From an uncultured Sphingomonadaceae bacterium (GTDB lineage Bacteria > Pseudomonadota > Alphaproteobacteria > Sphingomonadales > Sphingomonadaceae), in the NCBI GenBank assembly GCA_947494305.1, contig CANLUL010000002.1, positions 1-64,000 of the forward strand: a DNA stretch of 64,000 nucleotides, written 5' to 3'. The position numbers were made by a program, and so were the translations under genes. Positions within the stretch are counted from its first letter, which is position 1. Each line of letters starts with the position of its first letter. Below are positions 57,363 through 64,000 of the stretch, one piece after another. Under the pieces are notes generated by a model. The model was not told the DNA's origin. It saw only the letters and a list, made by a program, of their open reading frames with translations, and did not search any database.

Positions 57363-58004
57363 ATGAGTAATCTATCTAAAAGCCTGATTGACGGCTTGGT
57401 CGATGAGCTGGAACCGGTAAAAACAATCAAGCCGACTGCAGGTTTGCTGGTCGCAGGCGGACTGACGCTTACGGCGATGGCCGCTGTTGCGACCGCTTTG
57501 GGAGTTCGTAACGATCTGGCCATGGGCATGGCAGACGAAATGTTCTTCCTACGCAGTGGCATATTGCTGATGCTGGGGTTGGCCACGGCTTTTGCTGCAG
57601 TGAACCTTGCACGGCCCGGTGTTGGCAATCTTAATCGCGGTTGGATTTGGGCATTGGCGACCGCTTCGCTTTTCCCGATTACAGCCGTGATTATGAGTCT
57701 TATCAATACACCACCGGTCGAGGCTCTTCGCCCAACCCAAGGCATGCTCTGCTTGGCGGTCAGTATGATTTCCGCGCTTGGTATCGGCAGCGGCCTGACC
57801 ATGTGGCTGCGCCAAGGCGCCCCAACCTCACCCGAGCGCGCCGGCTGGTTGGTTGGTATTGCCTCGGGAGCGCTCGGAGCGGCAGCCTATAATATCTACT
57901 GCCCATTTAATGACATATACTATATCGGCCTTTGGTTCACATTGCCGGTGTTAGCCAGCGCAATCATTGGGCGCCTGGTTGTCCCAAAACTGATCCGCTG
58001 GTAA
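57363..58004 (+). CDS. nrsF: NrsF-like membrane anti-sigma factor (DUF1109)
   Basis: 213-aa polytopic protein with six hydrophobic helices after a cytoplasmic tail of about 25 residues (SLIDGLVDELEPVKTIKP). It has the DUF1109 pattern RPTQGMLCLAVSMISALG and AAYNIYCPFNDIYYIGLWF. Two cysteines, in MLCLAV near 129 and IYCPFND near 180, correspond to the metal-sensing positions reported for Caulobacter NrsF. It would hold SigF at the membrane until metal or thiol stress releases it. The ATG at 57363 lies one base past the sigF stop. A terminator follows. Confidence 0.94.
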   Translation: MSNLSKSLIDGLVDELEPVKTIKPTAGLLVAGGLTLTAMAAVATALGVRNDLAMGMADEMFFLRSGILLMLGLATAFAAVNLARPGVGNLNRGWIWALATASLFPITAVIMSLINTPPVEALRPTQGMLCLAVSMISALGIGSGLTMWLRQGAPTSPERAGWLVGIASGALGAAAYNIYCPFNDIYYIGLWFTLPVLASAIIGRLVVPKLIRW

Positions 58005-58025
58005 TTTACAAAAAAATATCCATAT

Positions 58026-58057
58026 AAACGGCAGGTTGCAATCAACCTGCCGTTTTT
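58026..58057 (+). terminator. Terminator of the buf-sigF-nrsF operon
   Basis: AAACGGCAGGTTG, a short CAAT loop and CAACCTGCCGTTT form a long perfect stem followed by a T run, 22 nt past the nrsF stop. It isolates the operon from sppA. Confidence 0.95.
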
Positions 58058-58075
58058 CGTTGGAGATAAGTGAAT

Positions 58076-59962
58076 ATGCAATTTGCGCGCATGGCCTGGA
58101 AGTTTTTGGTGGCGATAAAGGATGGGTTGGTGCTCATCGCCATGGTGCTCTTTTTCGCAGCCCTATATGCTGTCCTCTCATCTCGCCCCAATATTGCTTC
58201 GGTCGATGATGGCGCGCTGCTGCTTAACTTGAACGGTGTGATCGTCGAGGAATCCTCTCAGCCTGATTTCCCAACCTTCCTAACAGGTGGTCAGGGAGCA
58301 ATGGGTGAGTATCAGTTGCGCGATGTTGTCCATGTTGTTGAAACCGCTGCAACTGATGAGCAGGTTAAGGCCATTGTTCTTGATCTCAGCAGCTTTGTCG
58401 GCGGCGGTCAAACCAGCCTCACCCGAATTGGGGAAGCACTGGCGACGGCCAAGAAAGCGGGCAAGCCCATTTATGCCTATGCAAATTTCTATGGCGATGA
58501 CGCCTATCAACTGGCCGCTCATGCAGATGAGATCTGGATGGACCCGATGGGCGGGATTGTGTTTGCGGGACCCGGTGGCAATCGTCTTTATTATAAAGGT
58601 CTGATCGATCAACTCGGCGTCACTGCGAATATCTATCGTGTTGGAACCTATAAAAGCGCGGTCGAACCATATCTGCGAACGGATCAATCGCCCGAAGCCA
58701 AGGAAGCAAGTGCAGCGCTTTATTCAGTGCTTTGGGAAAACTGGCAGGCGGAAGTTAAAAAAGCACGACCAGAGGCAGCCATCAAAGCCTTTGCTGAAGA
58801 TCCTGCATCCTTTGTCACGGCAGCGGGCGGTGACTATGTTAAAATTGCGCAGGATCAAAAGCTTGTCGACAAAATTGGCGACAAATCCGCTTTCGATCGT
58901 TTCATTGCTGAAAAAGTGGGTGAAGATACCATATCGTCTCCCGATAGCTTCAAATCCATCGACTATACCGCCTATGTCGCGGCCAATCCGGTAGAAGAAA
59001 CCGGCTCCCCTATCGGTGTGATTACCGTTGCGGGTGAAATTGTGTCGGGCAATGCCGGTCCAGGCATCGCAGCCAGCGGACGGATTGCAAAACAGATATA
59101 TAAGGCACTGGAAGAAGATGATCTCAAAGCACTGGTGGTTCGCGTAGACTCTCCAGGCGGATCAGCATTTGCGAGCGAAGAAGTGCGGCTGGCGCTTCTT
59201 GAAGCCAAGAAGAAGAGACTCCCCATTGTGGTCTCTATGGGAGATGTGGCCGCCAGCGGTGGTTATTGGATCGCTGCGGCGGGGGATCACATATTGGCCG
59301 AACCCGATACAATCACTGGTTCGATAGGTGTCTTTGCGGTCTTGCCAAGCTTCGAAAAAGCGCTCTCCAAATGGGGGATTACAGCAGATGGTGTACAAAC
59401 CACACCGCTGTCGGGAGAACCAGATTTTGTCGGTGGCTTTGGCAAAGATGTGAACAGCATTTTGCAAGCTGGCGTTGAAGATAGCTATCGTGATTTCACC
59501 CAGCTGGTCGCCAAAGCGCGGAATAAGACACCTGAGCAAGTTGACGAAATTGGTCAAGGCCGCGTCTGGGATGGTGGCACTGCAAGGCAATTGGGTTTGG
59601 TTGACGGGTTTGGCGGAATGGATGAGGCGCTGGCCGAAGCGGCGAAACGCGCCAAGCTGGATGAAGGCGAATATTTTCCCAAATATCTCGATACACCAAT
59701 CGAATTCAGCTTTTCCATGCTCGATGGTATTCCGTTTGTGAAGCAGGAAGCAAAACCAATTACCGGAATAGTTGGATGGATAACGCGCCAGCAAAAAACC
59801 TTGTTTGCCGAAGCCTTGCTCACCGCTCAGGGGCTGATGGCGCGCGAAGATGTACAAGCGCTTTGCCTAGAATGTGGGCCGACCAAAACGCTTCGTGGCA
59901 ATGCAACAATCAACTGGATCGAATGGTTGAAACTTCAGTCCTTTTCCTCTGCCCCGCGATAA
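58076..59962 (+). CDS. sppA: Signal peptide peptidase SppA (67 kDa type)
   Basis: 628-aa membrane-anchored serine protease that degrades cleaved signal peptides in the periplasm. One N-terminal TM helix (about 14-38) is followed by two S49 repeats. The dyad is K193 (GTYKSAVEPY) in the first half and S394 (DVAASGGYW) in the second. Length is that of the long tetrameric form. The ATG at 58076 is preferred over the GTG at 58070 by its distance from GGAG. The 3' end overlaps the convergent TRIC-like gene by 28 nt. Confidence 0.96.
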   Translation: MQFARMAWKFLVAIKDGLVLIAMVLFFAALYAVLSSRPNIASVDDGALLLNLNGVIVEESSQPDFPTFLTGGQGAMGEYQLRDVVHVVETAATDEQVKAIVLDLSSFVGGGQTSLTRIGEALATAKKAGKPIYAYANFYGDDAYQLAAHADEIWMDPMGGIVFAGPGGNRLYYKGLIDQLGVTANIYRVGTYKSAVEPYLRTDQSPEAKEASAALYSVLWENWQAEVKKARPEAAIKAFAEDPASFVTAAGGDYVKIAQDQKLVDKIGDKSAFDRFIAEKVGEDTISSPDSFKSIDYTAYVAANPVEETGSPIGVITVAGEIVSGNAGPGIAASGRIAKQIYKALEEDDLKALVVRVDSPGGSAFASEEVRLALLEAKKKRLPIVVSMGDVAASGGYWIAAAGDHILAEPDTITGSIGVFAVLPSFEKALSKWGITADGVQTTPLSGEPDFVGGFGKDVNSILQAGVEDSYRDFTQLVAKARNKTPEQVDEIGQGRVWDGGTARQLGLVDGFGGMDEALAEAAKRAKLDEGEYFPKYLDTPIEFSFSMLDGIPFVKQEAKPITGIVGWITRQQKTLFAEALLTAQGLMAREDVQALCLECGPTKTLRGNATINWIEWLKLQSFSSAPR

Positions 59963-60567
59963 GAAGGCAACGCCAGCCCTTTGATAATAGCCAGTGCGCG
60001 TAGGGCAAAGCCGGCTGCGAAAGCAATGAAGGCGGCCACTATTCCGGGTACACCAGATTGGGCAAGCAGAACGAACAGGAAGGCCGATAGTGCACCCGCA
60101 GTCACGTAAAGTTCGGGGCGGACAATGATTGATGGCTCGCCCGATATTAAGTCCCGGATAACCCCACCGACGCAGGCAGTGATGACACCCATGATCGCGG
60201 CAGGTACCGGATCAATACCGAGTTGCAATGCCTTTGCCGCGCCAAATACGGAATAGGCCGCCAAACCGATTGCATCGAACCAGTCGACGGCTGCCGGTCG
60301 CCAGAATCTGACCGGCGTTACCCAGATCAGCAACGCTATGGCCAAACAAAGTATCGGCACGCGGCTATCCTGTACCCAGAAAACCGGTGCATCAATGAGA
60401 AGGTCCCGCACCGTTCCGCCGCCGACCCCGGTTACCAATGCGAAAAATGCGAAGGTCACTAATGTCTGTCCGTTTCGTGCGGCGACCAAAGCGCCGGAGA
60501 TTGCGAAGACCGCAATCCCGAACAGATCCAGCCAGCCAAGCGCGTTATAGAGAAGTTCGGCGTTCAA
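59935..60567 (-). CDS. TRIC/UPF0126-type channel protein (copy 1)
   Basis: 210-aa membrane protein with seven hydrophobic helices and two internal repeats. Each has the Gly-rich kinked motif GVGGGTVRDLLIDAPVFW (near residue 47) or VGGVIRDLISGEP (near 132). This is the prokaryotic trimeric intracellular cation channel family (YicG-like). The start is a TTG in a TTGA overlap with the PepSY gene stop. Potassium or glycine-related transport has been suggested for the family; not shown here. A paralogue lies 2 kb away in the same run of genes. Confidence 0.92.
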   Translation of the reverse strand: MNAELLYNALGWLDLFGIAVFAISGALVAARNGQTLVTFAFFALVTGVGGGTVRDLLIDAPVFWVQDSRVPILCLAIALLIWVTPVRFWRPAAVDWFDAIGLAAYSVFGAAKALQLGIDPVPAAIMGVITACVGGVIRDLISGEPSIIVRPELYVTAGALSAFLFVLLAQSGVPGIVAAFIAFAAGFALRALAIIKGLALPSYRGAEEKD

Positions 60568-61256
60568 GCGGCTGCCCTACGCCGTTTCTTCCGCCGGGTG
60601 AACAGCATGATGAAGCCTAGGATTGATCCAAACAGCGCCAGCGCAGCCGAACCAATCAGAATTGGATGACTGGTGTCTTCGTGCGTTTGCAAATCCATTA
60701 TGTGCAGACCCCACATGAAATCAAAAGCACGCCAAAATTGCGTGCGCACAGCCAGTGTTTCGCCGGTCAAGGCATCGATATAGATATTGGTCCCATCAGC
60801 AAAATGCACCTGCCAACTCGCTTTCTCACGACGCAAATCGGATGGAGAAGCATTGGCGGCAAAATACCGGACCGATTGTACGGGCTCTTCGGGAAGGTAG
60901 AGAGCTTCAGCTGCGGTCTGTGCTGTTTCTTTGTTAACGCGTGCTATTGGTCTGCCGGTGGCAGCATCGTAGCGCGCGATCTGACCGCCTTCATAATTCA
61001 CAACCCAAACCATATCTGAGCCCTGAGCAATCAAGCGAGCGCCAGTTACCGCATCGCCCTTATCGGCAAACATCACGATATTCTCGAACGGCATAGCGAC
61101 TTGCTGTTGTTCCGCGCGTAAGTGATTGCCACGCACTTCCTCAATCGGGCGGGCGACCATGAACAAGCCTGAGGCAGTCCATAGAATCAACGGAACGCCA
61201 ATCAGCCAACCCAGCCAGATATGCCACTTCATAAAATTTCTATGCTTGATCGCCAT
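60564..61256 (-). CDS. PepSY-domain membrane protein
   Basis: 230-aa protein with an N-terminal TM helix (WHIWLGWLIGVPLILWTASGLF, about residues 10-31), a periplasmic PepSY-like region (VNKETAQTAAEALYLPEEPV, DGTNIYIDALTGETLAVR), and a C-terminal TM helix followed by a basic RRKKRRR tail. Small PepSY proteins of this form resemble shortened PepSY-TM proteins linked to iron or envelope functions; the role is unknown. The ATG at 61256 follows AGAGG. It lies 25 nt after the amidase gene and is coupled to the TRIC gene. Confidence 0.86.
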   Translation of the reverse strand: MAIKHRNFMKWHIWLGWLIGVPLILWTASGLFMVARPIEEVRGNHLRAEQQQVAMPFENIVMFADKGDAVTGARLIAQGSDMVWVVNYEGGQIARYDAATGRPIARVNKETAQTAAEALYLPEEPVQSVRYFAANASPSDLRREKASWQVHFADGTNIYIDALTGETLAVRTQFWRAFDFMWGLHIMDLQTHEDTSHPILIGSAALALFGSILGFIMLFTRRKKRRRAAA

Positions 61257-61281
61257 ATGTGGAGCCTCTTGCCTTGATCCT

Positions 61282-62607
61282 TCAGTCGCCCAGTAACGCT
61301 CCGATCTGCCGCGCACCATCGATTGTTTTATAGTCCTGATACTGATCTGCGATAACCTGAACCCCAACGGGCATATCCTCGACAGAACCGATCGGCAATA
61401 CCGTTGCAGGCAGACCTGGAAAGGTCACCAATCCGGCCCAAGCAAGCTGTTCCGAAAATGGCCTATCGGTCCCATCTACAGCATAAGTCCGTTCCTTCAT
61501 CGGCCGCGCATCATGTTCAAAAGCCGGTGTGCTGGCCACCGGAGCCAGAACATAATCAAACTCTTCGAACAAAGTCCGCCAGGCGACTTGGTTGCGAAAC
61601 TGCGCATCAGTGAGATCAAACCAGTCCCGCACAGTCACCTGCGAACCATCTGGACGTGGTGCTCCGGCGGTCACTGCTACATTGAGCATCCGCATATAGT
61701 CGCGATGCTGATTTTCCAGATCAGGGAGCAAATCTGTTTCTCGCGCAACTTCTGCTCCGGCATCCTCAATGAGCGTTACTATATCCTCTATCTGCTTGCG
61801 CATCGCGTCATCCAAACTGGCCGACGGATGGTCCAATAACAGCAATAGTCGCGCCTCGTTCAGCGGCTTGCTCTGCTTTACCAACGGTTGGTCCAATGTT
61901 GCCTCTAACAGCAATTCCAGATCATCCGCGTTTCGGGCCAACGGACCAACAACAGCCAATGCAGAATCTGCGCCTTCCTTCACACCCGGCGGCGAATGAC
62001 CCTCATGCGTAATCACACCGTAAGTCGGTTTATGACCCCAAATGCCGCAATAATGAGCCGGCACACGGATTGATCCGCCAATATCGCTACCATATTCGCA
62101 GGCAACCATCCCACTGGCAACCGCCGCTGCTGCGCCGCCGGATGAACCGCCAGGCGACCGGTTCAGATCATGGGGATTGTTAGTCTGACCATAGACCGGA
62201 TTGTCCGCAAACCAGTCCGTCAGCAAAGTGGGTATATTGGTCTTTCCAAGGATTACCGCACCCGCCGCTTTTAGACGCTTAACCACCGCTGCATCATCGT
62301 CAGCAATGTTATTTGCTGTTCCCTTAATACCCCAGGTTGTCGGGAGGCCGGCGATATTGAAACTTTCCTTCACAGTCATCGGTACACCGAGAAGTGGGGC
62401 ACTATCTCCTCTCGCCAATCGAGCATCGGCGTCCCGTGCTTGTTGTCTTGCGGACTTAAAATCAAGCACGACCACTGCATTGATTGCTTCATTCAATTCT
62501 TCAATCCGGGCAATGGCAGCCTCGGTTGCTTCAATCGCTGAAAGCTTGTTGGCGGCAATATCGGTCGCGGTTTGAGTTGCTGAGGGTTCGTTGGTTAGCC
62601 TAGTCAT
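61282..62607 (-). CDS. Amidase (amidase signature family)
   Basis: 441-aa hydrolase using the Ser-cisSer-Lys triad. The catalytic Lys K80 is in PMTVKESFN, the cis-Ser near 155 is in [12 protein letters not shown], and nucleophile S179 is in [12 protein letters not shown]. These are family hallmarks. It is not GatA: no gatB or gatC is nearby and the C-terminal region differs. The substrate may be an amide or a carbamoyl compound. The ATG at 62607 follows AAGGAAG; the second TRIC gene ends 14 nt upstream. Confidence 0.93.
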   Translation of the reverse strand: MTRLTNEPSATQTATDIAANKLSAIEATEAAIARIEELNEAINAVVVLDFKSARQQARDADARLARGDSAPLLGVPMTVKESFNIAGLPTTWGIKGTANNIADDDAAVVKRLKAAGAVILGKTNIPTLLTDWFADNPVYGQTNNPHDLNRSPGGSSGGAAAAVASGMVACEYGSDIGGSIRVPAHYCGIWGHKPTYGVITHEGHSPPGVKEGADSALAVVGPLARNADDLELLLEATLDQPLVKQSKPLNEARLLLLLDHPSASLDDAMRKQIEDIVTLIEDAGAEVARETDLLPDLENQHRDYMRMLNVAVTAGAPRPDGSQVTVRDWFDLTDAQFRNQVAWRTLFEEFDYVLAPVASTPAFEHDARPMKERTYAVDGTDRPFSEQLAWAGLVTFPGLPATVLPIGSVEDMPVGVQVIADQYQDYKTIDGARQIGALLGD

Positions 62608-62621
62608 CGCTCTTCCTTCAC

Positions 62622-63269
62622 TCAAGTGTCCCTGTTCTTATCGGGCAAAGTCCAGTTATAAGCCGGCAGACGCAGATTGTAACAGATAGCTGCTCCCCGC
62701 AACGCAAAACCCGCAAGCGCTCCAATCACCGCTGCAACCGATATCTGAACCTGCAGAACGGTAAGTATAATGAAGGAAGCCGATGCAAGAAAACCGGCTG
62801 AGATGTAGATGTTCTCCCCCATGACCAGCGTTGTTTCTCCCACGATAATGTCACGCAATATACCGCCTGCAACAGCAGCTATACAGCCAATCAGAATTGC
62901 AGGAGCCGGATTGACACCAAATTCCAAAGCTTTTGCAGCTCCATAAACCGCATAAGCAGCCAGCCCGACAGCATCGAACCAGTCAATCATGTTGTCGCGC
63001 CACCAGTTCGAGGGAACAAACCAAACCAACATGGAGGCAATGATTGCAATTATCGGCAATGCGTTGGATTGCGTCCAGAAAAGTGGGGCATCGATCATAA
63101 TATCGCGCACTGTTCCACCACCCATTCCGACAACAAGGCCCAGAAAAACGAACGTTACAATGGTTTGGTTCTTTCGTGCCGCGGCCAAAGCACCTGTTGC
63201 AGCGAAAAAAGCAATCGCAATATAACTCAGTGCAACAAGCACCGGCTCAAGGGAGAGATCAATATTCAC
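62622..63269 (-). CDS. TRIC/UPF0126-type channel protein (copy 2)
   Basis: About 215-aa membrane protein, paralogue of the gene at 59935. The matched motifs are GMGGGTVRDIMIDAPLFW and AVAGGILRDIIVGETTL, with seven hydrophobic helices. The open frame runs far upstream into lpdA, but the first family-like residues begin near a GTG at 63269, 25 nt after the lpdA stop. A TTG at 63284 is an alternative; neither has a clear ribosome site, so the exact N-terminus is uncertain. Confidence 0.88.
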   Translation of the reverse strand: MNIDLSLEPVLVALSYIAIAFFAATGALAAARKNQTIVTFVFLGLVVGMGGGTVRDIMIDAPLFWTQSNALPIIAIIASMLVWFVPSNWWRDNMIDWFDAVGLAAYAVYGAAKALEFGVNPAPAILIGCIAAVAGGILRDIIVGETTLVMGENIYISAGFLASASFIILTVLQVQISVAAVIGALAGFALRGAAICYNLRLPAYNWTLPDKNRDT

Positions 63270-63294
63270 TCCAGTATTCGGCAATTCAATCAAG

Positions 63295-64000
63295 CTAAAT
63301 ATGAATAGGCTTGCCCTGCACACCCATAGCAGCCTCTTTAATCGCCTCACTATGCGTGGGATGCGCGTGACAGGTATAGGCGATATCTTCAGATGTCGCG
63401 CCAAATTCCATTGCCTGAACGACCTGCGCAATCATCGTACCGGCGAGTGATGAAATGATATGCGCGCCAAGCACACGATCGGTTTTCGCATCGGCAATGA
63501 TCTTTACATAACCATCTGTATCCCGATTGGTTTTGGCGCGGCTGTTTCCGGCAAAGGGAAACTTGCCGACTTTATAGTCGATACCGCTTTCCTTCACCTC
63601 TTCTTCGGTCTTGCCGATATTGGCGATCTCGGGATGGGTATAGACAACACCGGGGATCAGGTCGTGGTTCACGATACCTTGTTGCCCGGCAATAAATTCT
63701 GCCGCGGCAACGCCTTCATCTTCGGCTTTGTGCGCGAGCATTGGACCAGGTGTTACATCACCAATCGCATAAACACCGGGAACATTGGTTTGGAAATCAT
63801 GACCAACTTCGATTTGACCGCGATCATTGGCGGTGATGCCAGCCTTGTCGAGCGCCAGACCATCGGTATTGGGTTTGCGTCCAATAGCGACCAGCACAGC
63901 ATCAGCCTCAATAGTCGAAGCATCGCCACCTTTGGCTGGCTCGACAGTGAGTGTCGCTTTTTTGCCTTTGACTGTGCAGCCAGTAACCTTGGTTGATGCT
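63295..64000 (-). CDS. lpdA: Dihydrolipoyl dehydrogenase, C-terminal part (cut by window end)
   Basis: Partial gene: the last 235 codons are present and the 5' part lies beyond position 64000. The visible region starts before the second FAD motif VYAIGDVTPGPMLAHKAEDEG and includes the dimer domain with the catalytic HPTHSE motif close to the end. This is the E3 flavoprotein that reoxidises lipoamide in 2-oxoacid dehydrogenases. The FAD and redox-disulfide domain cannot be checked here. It heads the minus-strand run TRIC-amidase-PepSY-TRIC. Confidence 0.95.
   Translation of the reverse strand, partial: ASTKVTGCTVKGKKATLTVEPAKGGDASTIEADAVLVAIGRKPNTDGLALDKAGITANDRGQIEVGHDFQTNVPGVYAIGDVTPGPMLAHKAEDEGVAAAEFIAGQQGIVNHDLIPGVVYTHPEIANIGKTEEEVKESGIDYKVGKFPFAGNSRAKTNRDTDGYVKIIADAKTDRVLGAHIISSLAGTMIAQVVQAMEFGATSEDIAYTCHAHPTHSEAIKEAAMGVQGKPIHI

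Overview
The window is ordinary chromosome of an alphaproteobacterium, most likely a marine or freshwater sphingomonad (Sphingorhabdus/Parasphingorhabdus type). The reasons are the large NAD-dependent glutamate dehydrogenase, the SciP (DUF1153) cell-cycle regulator, the groESL operon with a CIRCE operator, the sigF-nrsF bufferin operon, tandem DUF885 lipoproteins and moderate base composition. The organism assignment is inference from gene content; no rRNA is present. No insertion sequence, integrase, prophage or CRISPR array was seen.

Layout. 1-6.6 kb: a minus-strand tRNA-Thr(CGT), a PAS-like signalling protein and the large NAD-glutamate dehydrogenase. 6.5-12.2 kb (minus): an RND efflux adaptor and pump translationally coupled to a DUF445 membrane protein. 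12.3-18.4 kb: GlsB-type membrane protein, SciP, mnmA, a divergent pair (cysteine-rich membrane protein / serine-hydrolase lipoprotein), PhzF-pdxH, and an ABA4-like protein. 18.4-26.1 kb (plus): a DnaJ-like co-chaperone, YihY, fabI, aroC, a small lipoprotein and two transporters (SLC13 with RCK_C domains; DAACS).

26.1-37.3 kb is the most accessory-looking part. It holds an FMO-type monooxygenase, then a divergent set of predicted lipoproteins (epoxide-hydrolase-like alpha/beta hydrolase; cytochrome c-PQQ dehydrogenase resembling polyvinyl-alcohol dehydrogenase; two-domain VOC protein) followed by a TetR regulator. Next come a sodium:solute symporter and an overlapping Gfo/Idh - aldo/keto reductase - TauD-like operon of unknown substrate. 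37.4-49.3 kb: polA with a diguanylate cyclase, a LysR regulator divergent to DUF427-MAPEG-DUF1993-pyrC-MFS, then sdaA. 47.4-51.3 kb: two tandem DUF885 peptidase-like lipoproteins. 51.5-54.1 kb: a ClbS-like protein and groES-groEL under a perfect CIRCE.

54.3-58.0 kb is the highlight: a compact six-gene operon reading away from groESL. It encodes a BufA1 (DUF2282) bufferin precursor, BufB (DUF692/MNIO), BufC (DUF2063), a DoxX membrane protein, an ECF sigma factor and its NrsF (DUF1109) membrane anti-sigma partner. The operon ends at a strong terminator. A GTAACG-N16-CGAA motif upstream of bufA looks like the sigma factor's own promoter, giving a self-contained copper/thiol-stress RiPP metallophore module. 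58.1-64.0 kb: sppA, then a minus-strand run lpdA (cut by the window end) - TRIC-like channel - amidase - PepSY protein - second TRIC-like channel.
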